The notes: generated from the sequence alone by a model not told the origin. Shown: positions 26,502-35,909, counted from the first letter of the stretch. The stretch: DNA of 64,000 bases from Fibrobacterota bacterium (GCA_023459055.1 JAEWVR010000017.1:62001-126000); one strand, 5' to 3'. Numbers and translations: made by a program.

Positions 26502-29500
26502 ATGTATTGGACTATGTTGGAAAACGCTCAAAATTTGATTGATAGATATATTGTTGCAGACAGGCACTATCATCCGGCTGATCTCTGCAGTGGCTACCTA
26601 AAGAAAACAATCACACCCTCCTATACTATTGTTACAAAAACTCTGAATGGTTTATTATCAGACTTGATAGATAATCACTCTATACACCTCAGATGTCCAC
26701 AGCCGGTTATTTTAAACACTGCCCTTGCGCTTCTGGTAGAACGGTATGATGATCTTAAGCAATTCAGTTTTGCCAGGCTTGCGATTGCAGGTAATGCACG
26801 ATTATCGTTAGTTAAAATTGATTATGATGCAGCATTTACCGGATATGAATTTATACGCAGCGTTTTCAGTGCCTGTACAACATGCAGTGATTTTGTTGTT
26901 GATGCTGAATTTAAGAATGTTATGCAACAGAACAGGATATTGCAGCAGTATTTCAGGGTGATAAGCAACTTTGAAACTAACGCTGATATAGACGAAATGA
27001 TAATGGTTGGAAAACTTTGTAATTCATCATTGCTTTTTTCAATGAATCAAAGTAGCGGGATAGTTATTGCATACGATTCAGATCGGATCGAATCTGAATA
27101 TGTGGATCAGATTGCTTGTCACTATGTCAATATTCTTACTACGTTGAGTACCGATCTTTCAAAGCAAATCGGTACGCTTGATATATTGTCACAGGATGAA
27201 ATCAGGAAGGCTGTTATTACCTGGAATGAAACGTCTTCTGTAAATCAGTATCAATCTGATTTGTCATCAATGTTTGATATTCAATGCGGTAAAGATCCTG
27301 ATGCGCTTGCGATAGTTTCGGACCGGATGTGTTTAACATTTAGTGAATTGAACAACCGGATAATTTCACTTGCGTCAATGTTGTCGGTACGCGGGGTCTC
27401 TACCGAATCACCTGTTGCGGTTTGTATGGATCGATCGGCAGAACATATTATCAGTTTACTTGCTATAATAAAATGTAATGCGACTTATATACCGGTTGAT
27501 ATGAATTCACTTCCACAGGAGCAGATCGGGATTATTCTTGATGATTGCAGACCAGTGATAGTGCTGACAACAGAAAAGTATCTGCAGAGAGTGTGTCATG
27601 CTGATATTCCTGTTGTCAATGTGACATCACAGTATAGCGGTCAGGATACGTTTCATACGGGTACGATACAGAGGTCGGGAGATGATCGTTTTTATATTTT
27701 GTATACGTCGGGTTCAAGTGGAAGGCCAAAGGGTGTTGAGGGATTATATAAGGGTATCATAAACCGGCTTCAGTGGATGTGGGACACGTATCCGTTTACA
27801 GATAGTGATATCGGCTGTAACAGGACACCGATTGGTTTTGTAGATCATATTGCTGAGATTCTGTCGCCGTTACTCAAAGGTGTTACCCTGTATATTCCCG
27901 ATGACAATCAGAATAGTAATGCTTTGTCAATCGCAACATATATTTACAAAAACAGGATAAGCAGGATAATTCTTGTCCCATCACTGCTATCCCGGATATT
28001 ACATCTTGATACCGACGAACTTCTTAATATGTCAAGTTTGAAGTATGTTTTTTCCAGCGGAGAACCGTTAAGTAATACACTTGTAACTCAGTTTTATCAG
28101 CATCTGAAAAGTGCTCGTCTGGTAAATATTTACGGATCAACAGAGGTAAGTGCTGATGTCACCTGGTATGAAGTGAAACGTTTTTTTGCGGCTGATGTAC
28201 TCAGGTATTTTTCTCAATCGATCGATCTGCCCGGCGGTTTGAAAGAGTCGGTACTTGATGGCTACCCGAATCCGATTACAGAGGACAGGATAACAAGCGG
28301 GAATGTACCGATTGAAGCAATAGCGTCACGCTTCTGCTCATCACAAATGGCCGATTTTCCGATTTCACCGGAGCAATACTACAAACGTCTTTATTCTGAT
28401 GTGTTTCCGTTTGTCATAAATACTGCATCACCGAAATATATAGGACATATGACAAGTGCTTTGCCGGATTTTGTACATGATATCAGTAAGCTGATATCGC
28501 AGTTAAATCAGAATCTTGTTAAAGTAGAGACAGCAAAATCACTTATATTTCTTGAGCGCGAGACACTTGCTGTTTTACATCGTGCGTTTTACAGGTGCAG
28601 TGATCAGTTCTATAATGAACATATTCAGAAATTAAATGCGAATCTCGGACTTGTGACAACGGGCGGTACAACAGCAAATATAACAGCTCTTCTGACCGCA
28701 AGAAATAAGGCGCTTTTTACAACCTATGAAACCTTTGCGTCTTCGGGAAAAAGCATATACCGGCTTCTTAATGAAAAAGGGTATGCCGATATGACAATTC
28801 TTGGCACCCACCGGATGCATTACTCAATCCGTAAAGCTATTTCCGTACTGGGCATCGGTATCGAAACGATTATCTATGTCGCTACCGATAGTAACGGACG
28901 CCTTGACACTGATGATTTACAGGAGAAAATAACCTATTGTAAACAAAATAAAATTCTGGTACTCGCGGTTATAGGTATTGCCGGTGCTACAGAGAGCGGA
29001 CAGATTGATCCGCTTGACGACATAGGGGCTATTGCGCGGCAGCATGGAATTCATTTCCACGTTGATGCAGCATGGGGGGGGACAATGATCTTTTCCGATA
29101 CCTATAAACACAAATTACGGGGTGTAGAGCTTGCAGATTCAATAACATTTTGCGGCCATAAACAGTTGTATCTTCCGCAGGGAATCAGCATCTGTCTTTT
29201 TAAAGATCCTGATCAGTTACAGTTTGCAACAACAATTGCATCATATCAGGCGTCGGCTGATTCATATGATGTAGGCAAATTTACCCTTGAAGGATCCAGA
29301 TCGGCAATATCGCTCTGTCTTCATGCGGCGTTACAGATGATTGGGAAAAAAGGCTACGAAACGCTTGTCAACTACAGTATGGACCTGACATCCTTTTTTG
29401 CAAAAATTATTGATGCAAGTTCAGCATTTGAATTGATCATGTATCCCGATCTGAACATTGTCAACTACCGGTATATTCCAACAAAATTCCGGACTAAGGT

Positions 29501-30407
29501 TCTGGATGGCAATTTGACAAGTGATGATCAGTGTGAGATAAATTCGTTCAATAAACAGCTTCAGGAGAAACAGTTCCTGAAAGGGAAAACATTTGTTTCG
29601 AAAACCACATTGACACATACACGATACGGTTCATTACCGCTTGTGGTCTTTCGTGTGGTTCTTTCAAATCCCCTTACAACCTATGCAGATCTCTATGAAG
29701 TACTTGAGGATCAGTTGTCAATTGCACAGGAAATTAACAGTGATGAAGACTGCTTGAAAATAGGATTACATTATAAGATTGTGCAAAAAGAGATCAAACG
29801 GGTACATGCGTTCGATGAGAGAATTGTTGTAAGCAGGGCGGATGAGCACATTGTTCCAATCGGAAGGCCTATTTGTAATTGCAATGCATTTATCCTTGAT
29901 ACAAAATTACGACTATGTCCCATTGGTGTACCGGGTGAGTTGTTTATATCAGGGATGGCTCTGGCACGGGGTTATCACAACAATGCGTTGCTGACAAATG
30001 AATGTTTTATTGACAATCCGTTCATAGCAGGTGTAAAAATGTATAAGACCGGTGATCGGGTAAAGTATGCACCTGATGGTACCATAGAGTATCTTGGACG
30101 CTTTGATGATCAGGTGAAAATCCATGGGTACAGAGTTGAGCCGTCGGCAGTGGAATACTATATTGATCAGATTGAATCAGTGTTGCAATCGAAGGTCATC
30201 GCTATCATAAAAGAACCTGAGAAACCGTTTCTTGCGGCTTTTATTATTATAAAAGAGCATATCGACAGTACAGTAATCAGAGAACAACTTCAGACAAAAC
30301 TTCCTGATTATATGGTACCGCAGCAATGTATAATTCTGGATTCATTTCCGCTGCTTCCAAGCGGGAAAGTTGACAAAAAGAGATTAGCTGAAATGCTCGT
30401 CCCCTAA
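26502..30407 (+). CDS. NRPS-like adenylation enzyme interrupted by a PanP-like aspartate decarboxylase domain
   Basis: 1301 residues, three parts. Residues about 60-235 resemble the C-terminal lobe of a condensation domain, but the catalytic HHxxxDG lobe is missing. Residues about 245-556 are the first part of an adenylation domain (A3 YTSGSSGRPKG near 400-411, A5 NIYGSTE 542-548). Residues about 559-1098 are a complete group II PLP decarboxylase closest in motifs to aspartate decarboxylase PanP (SPKYIGHMTSALP, HVDAAWGG, PLP-binding Lys887 in CGHKQLYLPQG). The adenylation domain then resumes (IGRPI at about 1118, GELFISG, KTGDRVKY, YRVEPSAVE, A10 Lys1289). No carrier or thioesterase domain follows. 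Hand-aligned pocket residues V447, D448, S519, A551, D552 and K1289 fit the recalled beta-alanine code, so the insert could make the substrate that the host domain activates. No SD is visible. Confidence 0.85.
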   Translation: MYWTMLENAQNLIDRYIVADRHYHPADLCSGYLKKTITPSYTIVTKTLNGLLSDLIDNHSIHLRCPQPVILNTALALLVERYDDLKQFSFARLAIAGNARLSLVKIDYDAAFTGYEFIRSVFSACTTCSDFVVDAEFKNVMQQNRILQQYFRVISNFETNADIDEMIMVGKLCNSSLLFSMNQSSGIVIAYDSDRIESEYVDQIACHYVNILTTLSTDLSKQIGTLDILSQDEIRKAVITWNETSSVNQYQSDLSSMFDIQCGKDPDALAIVSDRMCLTFSELNNRIISLASMLSVRGVSTESPVAVCMDRSAEHIISLLAIIKCNATYIPVDMNSLPQEQIGIILDDCRPVIVLTTEKYLQRVCHADIPVVNVTSQYSGQDTFHTGTIQRSGDDRFYILYTSGSSGRPKGVEGLYKGIINRLQWMWDTYPFTDSDIGCNRTPIGFVDHIAEILSPLLKGVTLYIPDDNQNSNALSIATYIYKNRISRIILVPSLLSRILHLDTDELLNMSSLKYVFSSGEPLSNTLVTQFYQHLKSARLVNIYGSTEVSADVTWYEVKRFFAADVLRYFSQSIDLPGGLKESVLDGYPNPITEDRITSGNVPIEAIASRFCSSQMADFPISPEQYYKRLYSDVFPFVINTASPKYIGHMTSALPDFVHDISKLISQLNQNLVKVETAKSLIFLERETLAVLHRAFYRCSDQFYNEHIQKLNANLGLVTTGGTTANITALLTARNKALFTTYETFASSGKSIYRLLNEKGYADMTILGTHRMHYSIRKAISVLGIGIETIIYVATDSNGRLDTDDLQEKITYCKQNKILVLAVIGIAGATESGQIDPLDDIGAIARQHGIHFHVDAAWGGTMIFSDTYKHKLRGVELADSITFCGHKQLYLPQGISICLFKDPDQLQFATTIASYQASADSYDVGKFTLEGSRSAISLCLHAALQMIGKKGYETLVNYSMDLTSFFAKIIDASSAFELIMYPDLNIVNYRYIPTKFRTKVLDGNLTSDDQCEINSFNKQLQEKQFLKGKTFVSKTTLTHTRYGSLPLVVFRVVLSNPLTTYADLYEVLEDQLSIAQEINSDEDCLKIGLHYKIVQKEIKRVHAFDERIVVSRADEHIVPIGRPICNCNAFILDTKLRLCPIGVPGELFISGMALARGYHNNALLTNECFIDNPFIAGVKMYKTGDRVKYAPDGTIEYLGRFDDQVKIHGYRVEPSAVEYYIDQIESVLQSKVIAIIKEPEKPFLAAFIIIKEHIDSTVIREQLQTKLPDYMVPQQCIILDSFPLLPSGKVDKKRLAEMLVP

Positions 30408-30439
30408 ATCCTACCTCGTCAGGTATTCCCGAGGGTCCC

Positions 30440-30479
30440 CTTGCTAATGTCGTTAACTTAAGTTAACGACATTAGCAAG
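30440..30479. repeat. Perfect 40-bp palindrome containing the CTTAAGTTAACGACATT repeat
   Basis: The two 20-base halves are exact reverse complements around CTTAAG. C-runs and G-runs outside extend the stem with one bulge. It lies between convergent genes (NRPS-like plus, nrdR minus) and could terminate both directions, although no T-run follows. The half-site recurs at 52569. Confidence 0.85.
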
Positions 30480-30509
30480 AGGGCGGCTATAAACTTTTTA
30501 AGAGAGGTG

Positions 30510-30968
30510 TCAGGTATTTTTAGACTCAATGTCCTTGACTTCAGTAATAAATTCGCTGATATCCTTGAATTTGCGGTATACTGATGCAAAACGGACATAC
30601 GCCACTTCGTCGAGTTCGTAGAGTTCTGTCATGACATAGCGGCCGATATCAGTGCTTGGAATCTCCATTTTACCCGATTTTTCTATCAGGTTTTCTATTT
30701 TATCAACAATACTTTCCACTTTTTTAACTGAAACCGGACGTTTTTTACAGGCGGCGACAATTCCCTGCATGAGTTTTTGACGATCATACGGCTCGCGACG
30801 CTGATCGTTTTTAATGATTGTTAAGGCAACATTTTCGATGTATTCGTATGTTGTAAACCGTTGGCCGCATCGTAAACATTCACGACGACGTCTGACAGCA
30901 CGCCCTTCCTTGCTTGAACGCGAATCAACAACTTTGTCTTCACCGTGGCTGCAATAGGGACATCTCAT
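30510..30968 (-). CDS. nrdR: Transcriptional repressor NrdR
   Basis: 152 residues, standard for NrdR, the ATP/dATP-sensing repressor of ribonucleotide reductase genes. Seen: N-terminal zinc ribbon MRCPYCS...RRRRECLRCGQRFTTYE (Cys3, Cys6 and a later CxxC pair), then an ATP-cone domain (IKNDQRREPYDRQKLMQGIVAACKKRPVS, DEVAYVRFASVYRKF). Cytosolic DNA-binding protein. No ribonucleotide reductase gene or NrdR box pair lies in this window. Transcribed away from the DUF5683-like genes' 3' end, with a 130-base gap. Confidence 0.95.
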   Translation of the reverse strand: MRCPYCSHGEDKVVDSRSSKEGRAVRRRRECLRCGQRFTTYEYIENVALTIIKNDQRREPYDRQKLMQGIVAACKKRPVSVKKVESIVDKIENLIEKSGKMEIPSTDIGRYVMTELYELDEVAYVRFASVYRKFKDISEFITEVKDIESKNT

Positions 30969-31098
30969 GTGAGGAGCCTTTCCTTGGAAAGAAATTCAAG
31001 TCATTAGTAAGTAAAAGACACAAACCCCGTTAACTGCATACATATCAAATATAATAAAGAAATTTGAATATGCAAAATCCGCTTATTTTCTAATTCTA

Positions 31099-31794
31099 CT
31101 AAAAATGTGCGTTCATGACAAGGGTTGTGGTTGTAAGGTCCGGGCTAAAGGACGCATTGAAATGTACAGAAGAGATGTTTTTGAGGACTTTGTATTTGGA
31201 TGATGCACGAATATCCACAATTGCAATAACACGGTTCAGTACCATTGCACCAATGCAGATTGATGATACAAGCTGGAGTCTGCTTGATCTTTTGCGAATG
31301 TCGCCAAACTTTTTTTGCTCGTCATCACTGTTCCAGCTCCAATACCGGGTACCATCATTGTAGAGTTCTTTATTCTCTCTGTTCAAACGCATGGCATCAT
31401 CATATGAGTATATATTATCAAATTGTTCAACTGCAGTCCAGAAACGGTTATCTTTTCTACTACCACCATAAGCACCAGCATGAAGCGCCGCATAACCGCG
31501 TGCATCAGTGTTGAGCTTTGATGCATACGTTCCGCAGTAGATAGCTCCGAAGAGCGAAAAGATATCAACTGACAGATACGCGATTGCACTTTTATTTCTG
31601 CCTAAATACTGATGTCCTGTACCTGGCAAAATCAGGGATAATCCGGTAGCCAGCTTTGATGACTTCGCACTCTGTTCGTAGGTATCAAAAAGATTGATAC
31701 TATCGGTCGTGACATCTTCTGTGACAGATATCTGTGAAAAAACAGATGCTGCCGAAAGAATGAATATTGTTAAAAACGCATATACTTTTTTCAT
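31099..31794 (-). CDS. DUF5683-like envelope protein
   Basis: 231 residues with a signal peptide (KVYAFLTIFILSAASVFS). The hydrophobic hairpin KLATGLSLILPGTGHQYLGRNKSAIAYLSVDIFSLFGAIY carries the LPG-[AT]-G-x-x-Y motif of DUF5683-type proteins, and a second hydrophobic segment (LVSSICIGAMVLNRVIAIVDI) follows a polar middle part. Function is unknown. Its ATG overlaps the stop of the upstream gene by one base (TAATG), so the two are co-translated. Both carry LILPGxG and MVLNR..A..D segments, which suggests an ancient tandem duplication. Confidence 0.6.
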   Translation of the reverse strand: MKKVYAFLTIFILSAASVFSQISVTEDVTTDSINLFDTYEQSAKSSKLATGLSLILPGTGHQYLGRNKSAIAYLSVDIFSLFGAIYCGTYASKLNTDARGYAALHAGAYGGSRKDNRFWTAVEQFDNIYSYDDAMRLNRENKELYNDGTRYWSWNSDDEQKKFGDIRKRSSRLQLVSSICIGAMVLNRVIAIVDIRASSKYKVLKNISSVHFNASFSPDLTTTTLVMNAHF

Positions 31795-33098
31795 TAGAAT
31801 CGTACCTCAAGTGCATACCCTGGCGCCATACCATTGCCGGTTGCAACTGTAATATCTTTAATGTTAATATGCTGCCAGGCGCTTTTTTTACCAAGCAGTT
31901 TGTCATTGTATGCCTTTGCACAGATACCTGCATCAATAGAGCTGGCGATGCGGTTGAGCACCATTAAAAAGAAAATTGTTCTCGCTCTTTCATATTTATC
32001 TTCTGCTTTAGATATTTTCTTATTGTAAACTTGCTGATTTTGTGATGCACCAAAGTGTGGTAAAGAATCCGGATCAGATTTCAGGATAAAGAAAAATGAT
32101 GAATCAAAAGAACCGCTATCAGAACGTCTGTATCTTGAATATGCGCTATCCTGAGCATAAACTTCATAGTTGTTGTCTACCCTTGGAGTAACATCATCCC
32201 AGCCTCTGATATATGGTGATACCGGATCGTTGATAATATCATAAAACCCCTTTGTGTTTTTCGAAAATTGGGAAGGAACAACAGTATTTTGAGCACCGTA
32301 AAAAACGGAATCTGCTTCATTAATAATATCAGCGGCTTTGAAAAAATTTGATTTAAAGTTGGTGTAATAGGCTATTAATGAATCTGCCGAGTAGTGTTGA
32401 TCCGCAAATTTATGAGCATCATCCCGCATTTTATTACTTTTCGATTTTACCAGTGCTCCGGAAATTATCACACCAGCTTCCAGAGCTCCAAATAGTCCTG
32501 CACGTAGATAGTTTTTTGCATACACCTCACCGGCACCTGGAAGAATGAGCGATAACAGCATGGCAATTTTAGGATTACGATAGTTTTTCAGATTTTTAGC
32601 AAAATTGATTGAATCTGCATCTTCGATTTTGACAGCTACCGGCGGTGCTGTTTTGGGTTTCTCAACGACAACCGGGGATGGTGACACTGGTTCTATAACC
32701 GTACTCTCTATAATTTCAGCTTTGGTTGTGTCTTTTGTAGTTCCTGAAACAATGGTGTCCTTAGGTTTTGGCGTTGATTCCAGCAACTCGTCTGCTCCAC
32801 CGTCCAGAATCAGAACGTCATCAAGTTCTGCCTTTTTACTTTGAATACTGTCTTTCTTCACAACAGGTTGCTCTGTCTTTGGGGAATCTGTGGCCTTTGT
32901 CTCTACAGGAGCTGGCACTTTCGATACAGTCGTATCTTTTAAAAGCTTCAGCAGATCCTCATCGTTGTCATCAACGAGGATATCCTCTGACACGTTTGCT
33001 TTTACATCCCCTTTTACCGATGAAGAATCAGCTGAAAAAACAGTACAACAAAAAACTCCTGCCAAACCGATTATTCCTGCTCGTATCAACCTGATCAT
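31794..33098 (-). CDS. DUF5683-like envelope protein with long Pro/Thr/Lys-rich N-terminal linker
   Basis: 434 residues. Signal peptide (GIIGLAGVFCCTVFSA), then about 130 residues of low-complexity acidic, Thr- and Pro-rich sequence (a PSPVVVEKPKTAPPV tract), suited to spanning the periplasm, then the membrane-associated domain KIAMLLSLILPGAGEVYAKNYLRAGLFGALEAGVIIS and a C-terminal hydrophobic segment (TIFFLMVLNRIASSIDAGICA). Function unknown. SD AAAGG five bases before the ATG. The hexamer-repeat hairpin at 33114-33209 lies directly upstream. Confidence 0.6.
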   Translation of the reverse strand: MIRLIRAGIIGLAGVFCCTVFSADSSSVKGDVKANVSEDILVDDNDEDLLKLLKDTTVSKVPAPVETKATDSPKTEQPVVKKDSIQSKKAELDDVLILDGGADELLESTPKPKDTIVSGTTKDTTKAEIIESTVIEPVSPSPVVVEKPKTAPPVAVKIEDADSINFAKNLKNYRNPKIAMLLSLILPGAGEVYAKNYLRAGLFGALEAGVIISGALVKSKSNKMRDDAHKFADQHYSADSLIAYYTNFKSNFFKAADIINEADSVFYGAQNTVVPSQFSKNTKGFYDIINDPVSPYIRGWDDVTPRVDNNYEVYAQDSAYSRYRRSDSGSFDSSFFFILKSDPDSLPHFGASQNQQVYNKKISKAEDKYERARTIFFLMVLNRIASSIDAGICAKAYNDKLLGKKSAWQHINIKDITVATGNGMAPGYALEVRF

Positions 33099-33113
33099 AA
33101 GAACCTTTCAAAT

Positions 33114-33209
33114 AGGTTAAGATTGAGATTAAGATTGAGATTGAGATTGCGATTCAGAAAAAGGCAACGATCAATCCTGATTCATTACCTTAACCTTAAT
33201 CTTAATCCC
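33114..33209. repeat. Hexanucleotide-repeat hairpin (GATTGA/GATTAA units)
   Basis: 33114-33156 is built of GAGATT and AAGATT units and 33186-33209 of CCTTAA and TCTTAA units, so the two arms are complementary with about 30 bases between. It fills the dapB to DUF5683 gap. The same architecture and orientation occur at 58615-58778. Confidence 0.7.
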
Positions 33210-33229
33210 GTCCCGACCCCAGCCTTCCT

Positions 33230-34036
33230 TTACACTCCAAGAACATCTTTCATAGTATAGAAACCGGGCTGTTTATCAGCAAGCCACTTTGCTGTAGATA
33301 CCGCGCCACGGGCAAATGTTGTACGACTATGCGCCATATGACGCAGTTCGATACGTTCTCCGAGGCCGGCAAAAAGCACCGTGTGATCACCAACAATGTC
33401 GCCACCACGTACAGCATGCATCCCTACCTCATTCTTTTTTCTCATTTCGGGATAGATGCCTTCGCGACCATTAACAATCGCCTGATCATATGAAAGTCCG
33501 ATTTCCTGTGCAATAATTTCACCAAGTTTCTTGGCTGTTCCACTTGGTGAATCTTTCTTAAATCTATGATGTGCCTCAATAATTTCGATATCAAATTCAT
33601 TTTTCAATTTTGCTGCAACAAGCTGGGTGATTGAAAACAGCAGGTTGACCCCCAGACTTGTGTTTGCACTCACAATTACCGGTGCATGTAGTGATGCATC
33701 CTTTGCGAGGCTCAGATCATTATCGGTAAGTCCTGTGGTACAGATAAGAAGCTTTACACCCTTTGATGATGCTTTTTTGAATAGTGCCCGGCTGGATTCC
33801 GGGGATGAAAAATCAATGACGACTGCATTAGTGAAATCAATAGTGTCGATGTTATCGGTTAATGGTACACCAAGTTCGCCTTTTCCAATACAAACGCCAT
33901 AATCGGTAGAGGCTTTCGGGTGACCCTTGTATTCAAGGCATGCGCGTAGTTTAAGGCTATTGTCTGATAAAACAATATTTGCAACCTCAGCACCCATTCT
34001 TCCAAGTGCGCCAACAACAATAATTTCTGTCGCCAC
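33230..34036 (-). CDS. dapB: 4-hydroxy-tetrahydrodipicolinate reductase
   Basis: 268 residues, the family length. It reduces hydroxy-tetrahydrodipicolinate with NAD(P)H on the way to diaminopimelate and lysine. Seen: Rossmann start IIVVGALGRMGAEVANIV, VVIDFSSPES, the catalytic EAHHRFKKDSPSGTAKKLGE (His pair and Lys) and the C-terminal RTTFARGAVSTAKWL. The start is a GTG at 34036 with GGGAGA five bases upstream. Cytosolic. No other dap gene is adjacent. Confidence 0.95.
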   Translation of the reverse strand: MATEIIVVGALGRMGAEVANIVLSDNSLKLRACLEYKGHPKASTDYGVCIGKGELGVPLTDNIDTIDFTNAVVIDFSSPESSRALFKKASSKGVKLLICTTGLTDNDLSLAKDASLHAPVIVSANTSLGVNLLFSITQLVAAKLKNEFDIEIIEAHHRFKKDSPSGTAKKLGEIIAQEIGLSYDQAIVNGREGIYPEMRKKNEVGMHAVRGGDIVGDHTVLFAGLGERIELRHMAHSRTTFARGAVSTAKWLADKQPGFYTMKDVLGV

Positions 34037-34519
34037 AGTATTCTCCCGATTGTTTAGAGTAATTCGTTAAAGATTAAGGATTATTGTGTGCAAATATCTT
34101 TGACAGAACAAATAAAACACAAATGCGTTGTTTATGTAAGTACCTGATATAATCCAACGATCCTTAGTAACATAGAAATATAAATATAATGTAAACAATT
34201 TACTATCCTGACGACAAATTTTGTATAAGGATTTCTGATTTTTGAGTAAAATTGATGTTCTCTCTGAAAAACACTGGAATTTATTCAGGTAAGATTAACG
34301 GTGTGTTCTCATCAAGGTGCAAACCCGCAAAGGTTGAAAATCAGATGCCGTGCTATAGTGATTTTTATATTGCTGCATTCTTCATGAATAAGGTAATTTG
34401 AGATGTGCCAGCACTAAACTATGTGGCACTGGATTCCACTATTACCTTCAAGAGCATGTGAAATGGTGATAGTTGAAAATCAGATGTAAATCTATTACTT
34501 GTCAAATCGTACCGGAACT
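34037..34519. other. Intergenic region before a radical SAM gene, with a repeated 15-mer
   Basis: 483 bases with no supportable gene. GTTGAAAATCAGATG occurs twice (34333-34347 and 34472-34486), 139 bases apart, and GTGCCA/TGGCAC form a small dyad between them. Between 34310 and 34345 there are GCAAACC- and CGCAAAGG-like stretches, but they do not build a recognisable riboswitch. Probably leader or regulatory DNA of the downstream gene. Confidence 0.4.
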
Positions 34520-35863
34520 ATGAAAATACTTTTAATAAATCCCCCCCGATCGAATCAGAATGCTATCCTCGAGAATGCATCAGAAACGGTAAAGCCTTTT
34601 ATTCATCGTAAACTTATCGGCCCACCGCTTGGTCTCATTACCATTGCATCAGCGCTGAAAGGAACTCATGATGTATCCGTTCTTGATTTAAAGGGAGAGT
34701 GTGATCTTTATAAAGACACGGTTGACTATCTTCTTGTTGTCAAAAGATGGCTTGCAGAGAAAAAACCTGATATTGTGGGTGTTACCTTTATTGCATCGGA
34801 GTTTAATGCCGGTCTTGAGATATTTAAGGCCGCAAAAGGATTTGATCCGCTGATCATAACAATCGCCGGCGGATTGCATGTGTCGCTCTGTCCGCATCAT
34901 TTTGACTCTCCGCTGGTTGATATTGCATGCAGAGGCCAGAGCGGAAGAATTATTCAAACTGTGGTTTCTGTTATAGAACGCGGTGAGTCACTTGACAGCG
35001 TCGGAGGAATACTTGTCAGAAGAGGTAACCATTTCAGGCCGACACCATCAGATACAGTACCTTGTAATGCGGCAGGTGATGATTTCATTGTACCCGCGCG
35101 TGAAATGCTCAATCCATGGCTTTCGACCTATTATGTTGCAAAGAATGAAGGACCTGTGACCTATTTGTTTACATCTCTGGGTTGTCCGTATAAATGTACA
35201 TTTTGCTCGATATGGCCTCAGTTTGATGGCGCCTATTATCAGCGAAAGGTTGACAGTATCATAGATGAACTGAAAACGCTGGATCAGTATCCGGTAGTCA
35301 GGTTTGCAGATGCAAATACAATCGTAAATGTTGATTTTATCGATACGCTTTTTACACGAATTGAACAGGAAGGTATAAAAAAACAGTTTATAATGGATAT
35401 CCGTACCGATACCGCTGTAAAATATCCTGATCTTATTCGTAAATGTGCAAAGGGCGGACTGAAAGTTGTTATCAGCGGATTTGAATCATTTCGTGACGAT
35501 GAACTTACACGTTATAACAAGGTTTCTGAAGCAGACACGATTCGCAAGGCAGTGAAAATATTTGATGACAACGGTATAATGGTTCGCGGTAATTATGTGA
35601 TACCTCCTGATTATACGGAAAAAGACTTCGATGCACTCAGGAAATTTGCAGGCGAGTCCACCGTTGCACTTGCCGGGTATACGATCCTGACACCGATGCC
35701 CGGGACACAATTTTATTATGATCAGTTTGACGCAATCAATGATCATGATTTATCGAAGTATAACTTCTTTAATTGTGTGATGAAAACAGCATTGCCACTT
35801 GATAAGTATTATAAAGAGGTTTCTGATCTGTGGCTTGTCAGAAAGGGAACTGAAACGATTTAA
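34520..35863 (+). CDS. B12-binding-domain radical SAM protein
   Basis: 447 residues from ATG 34520; a TTG seven codons upstream is unlikely. Seen: N-terminal cobalamin-binding-type Rossmann domain (MKILLINPPRSNQ, PPLGLITIASALK, ADIVGVTF-like segment, GGLHVSLCP), then the radical SAM barrel with the 4Fe-4S motif Cys222-x3-Cys226-x2-Cys229 in GCPYKCTFCSIW. The protein uses S-adenosylmethionine to make a 5'-deoxyadenosyl radical. Such enzymes methylate or rearrange unactivated carbons in lipids, cofactors and antibiotics, and the substrate cannot be told from sequence. No neighbour suggests a pathway. A second member of the family lies at 51021. Confidence 0.85.
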   Translation: MKILLINPPRSNQNAILENASETVKPFIHRKLIGPPLGLITIASALKGTHDVSVLDLKGECDLYKDTVDYLLVVKRWLAEKKPDIVGVTFIASEFNAGLEIFKAAKGFDPLIITIAGGLHVSLCPHHFDSPLVDIACRGQSGRIIQTVVSVIERGESLDSVGGILVRRGNHFRPTPSDTVPCNAAGDDFIVPAREMLNPWLSTYYVAKNEGPVTYLFTSLGCPYKCTFCSIWPQFDGAYYQRKVDSIIDELKTLDQYPVVRFADANTIVNVDFIDTLFTRIEQEGIKKQFIMDIRTDTAVKYPDLIRKCAKGGLKVVISGFESFRDDELTRYNKVSEADTIRKAVKIFDDNGIMVRGNYVIPPDYTEKDFDALRKFAGESTVALAGYTILTPMPGTQFYYDQFDAINDHDLSKYNFFNCVMKTALPLDKYYKEVSDLWLVRKGTETI

Positions 35864-35909
35864 TGCTGAATATCCCGGAATAGCTTGTCCTGTGATGGCA
35901 GTAAAGCCA

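Noticed and set aside
31099..33098. Considered as T9SS or outer-membrane biogenesis genes
   Set aside because: Only the short LILPGxG hydrophobic hairpin is shared with any family I recognise; no Por or Bam motif is present.
34310..34350. GCAAACC/CGCAAAGG stretch considered as a cyclic-di-GMP (GEMM) riboswitch
   Set aside because: The GAAA tetraloop and the second-half stems expected between and after these motifs are missing.
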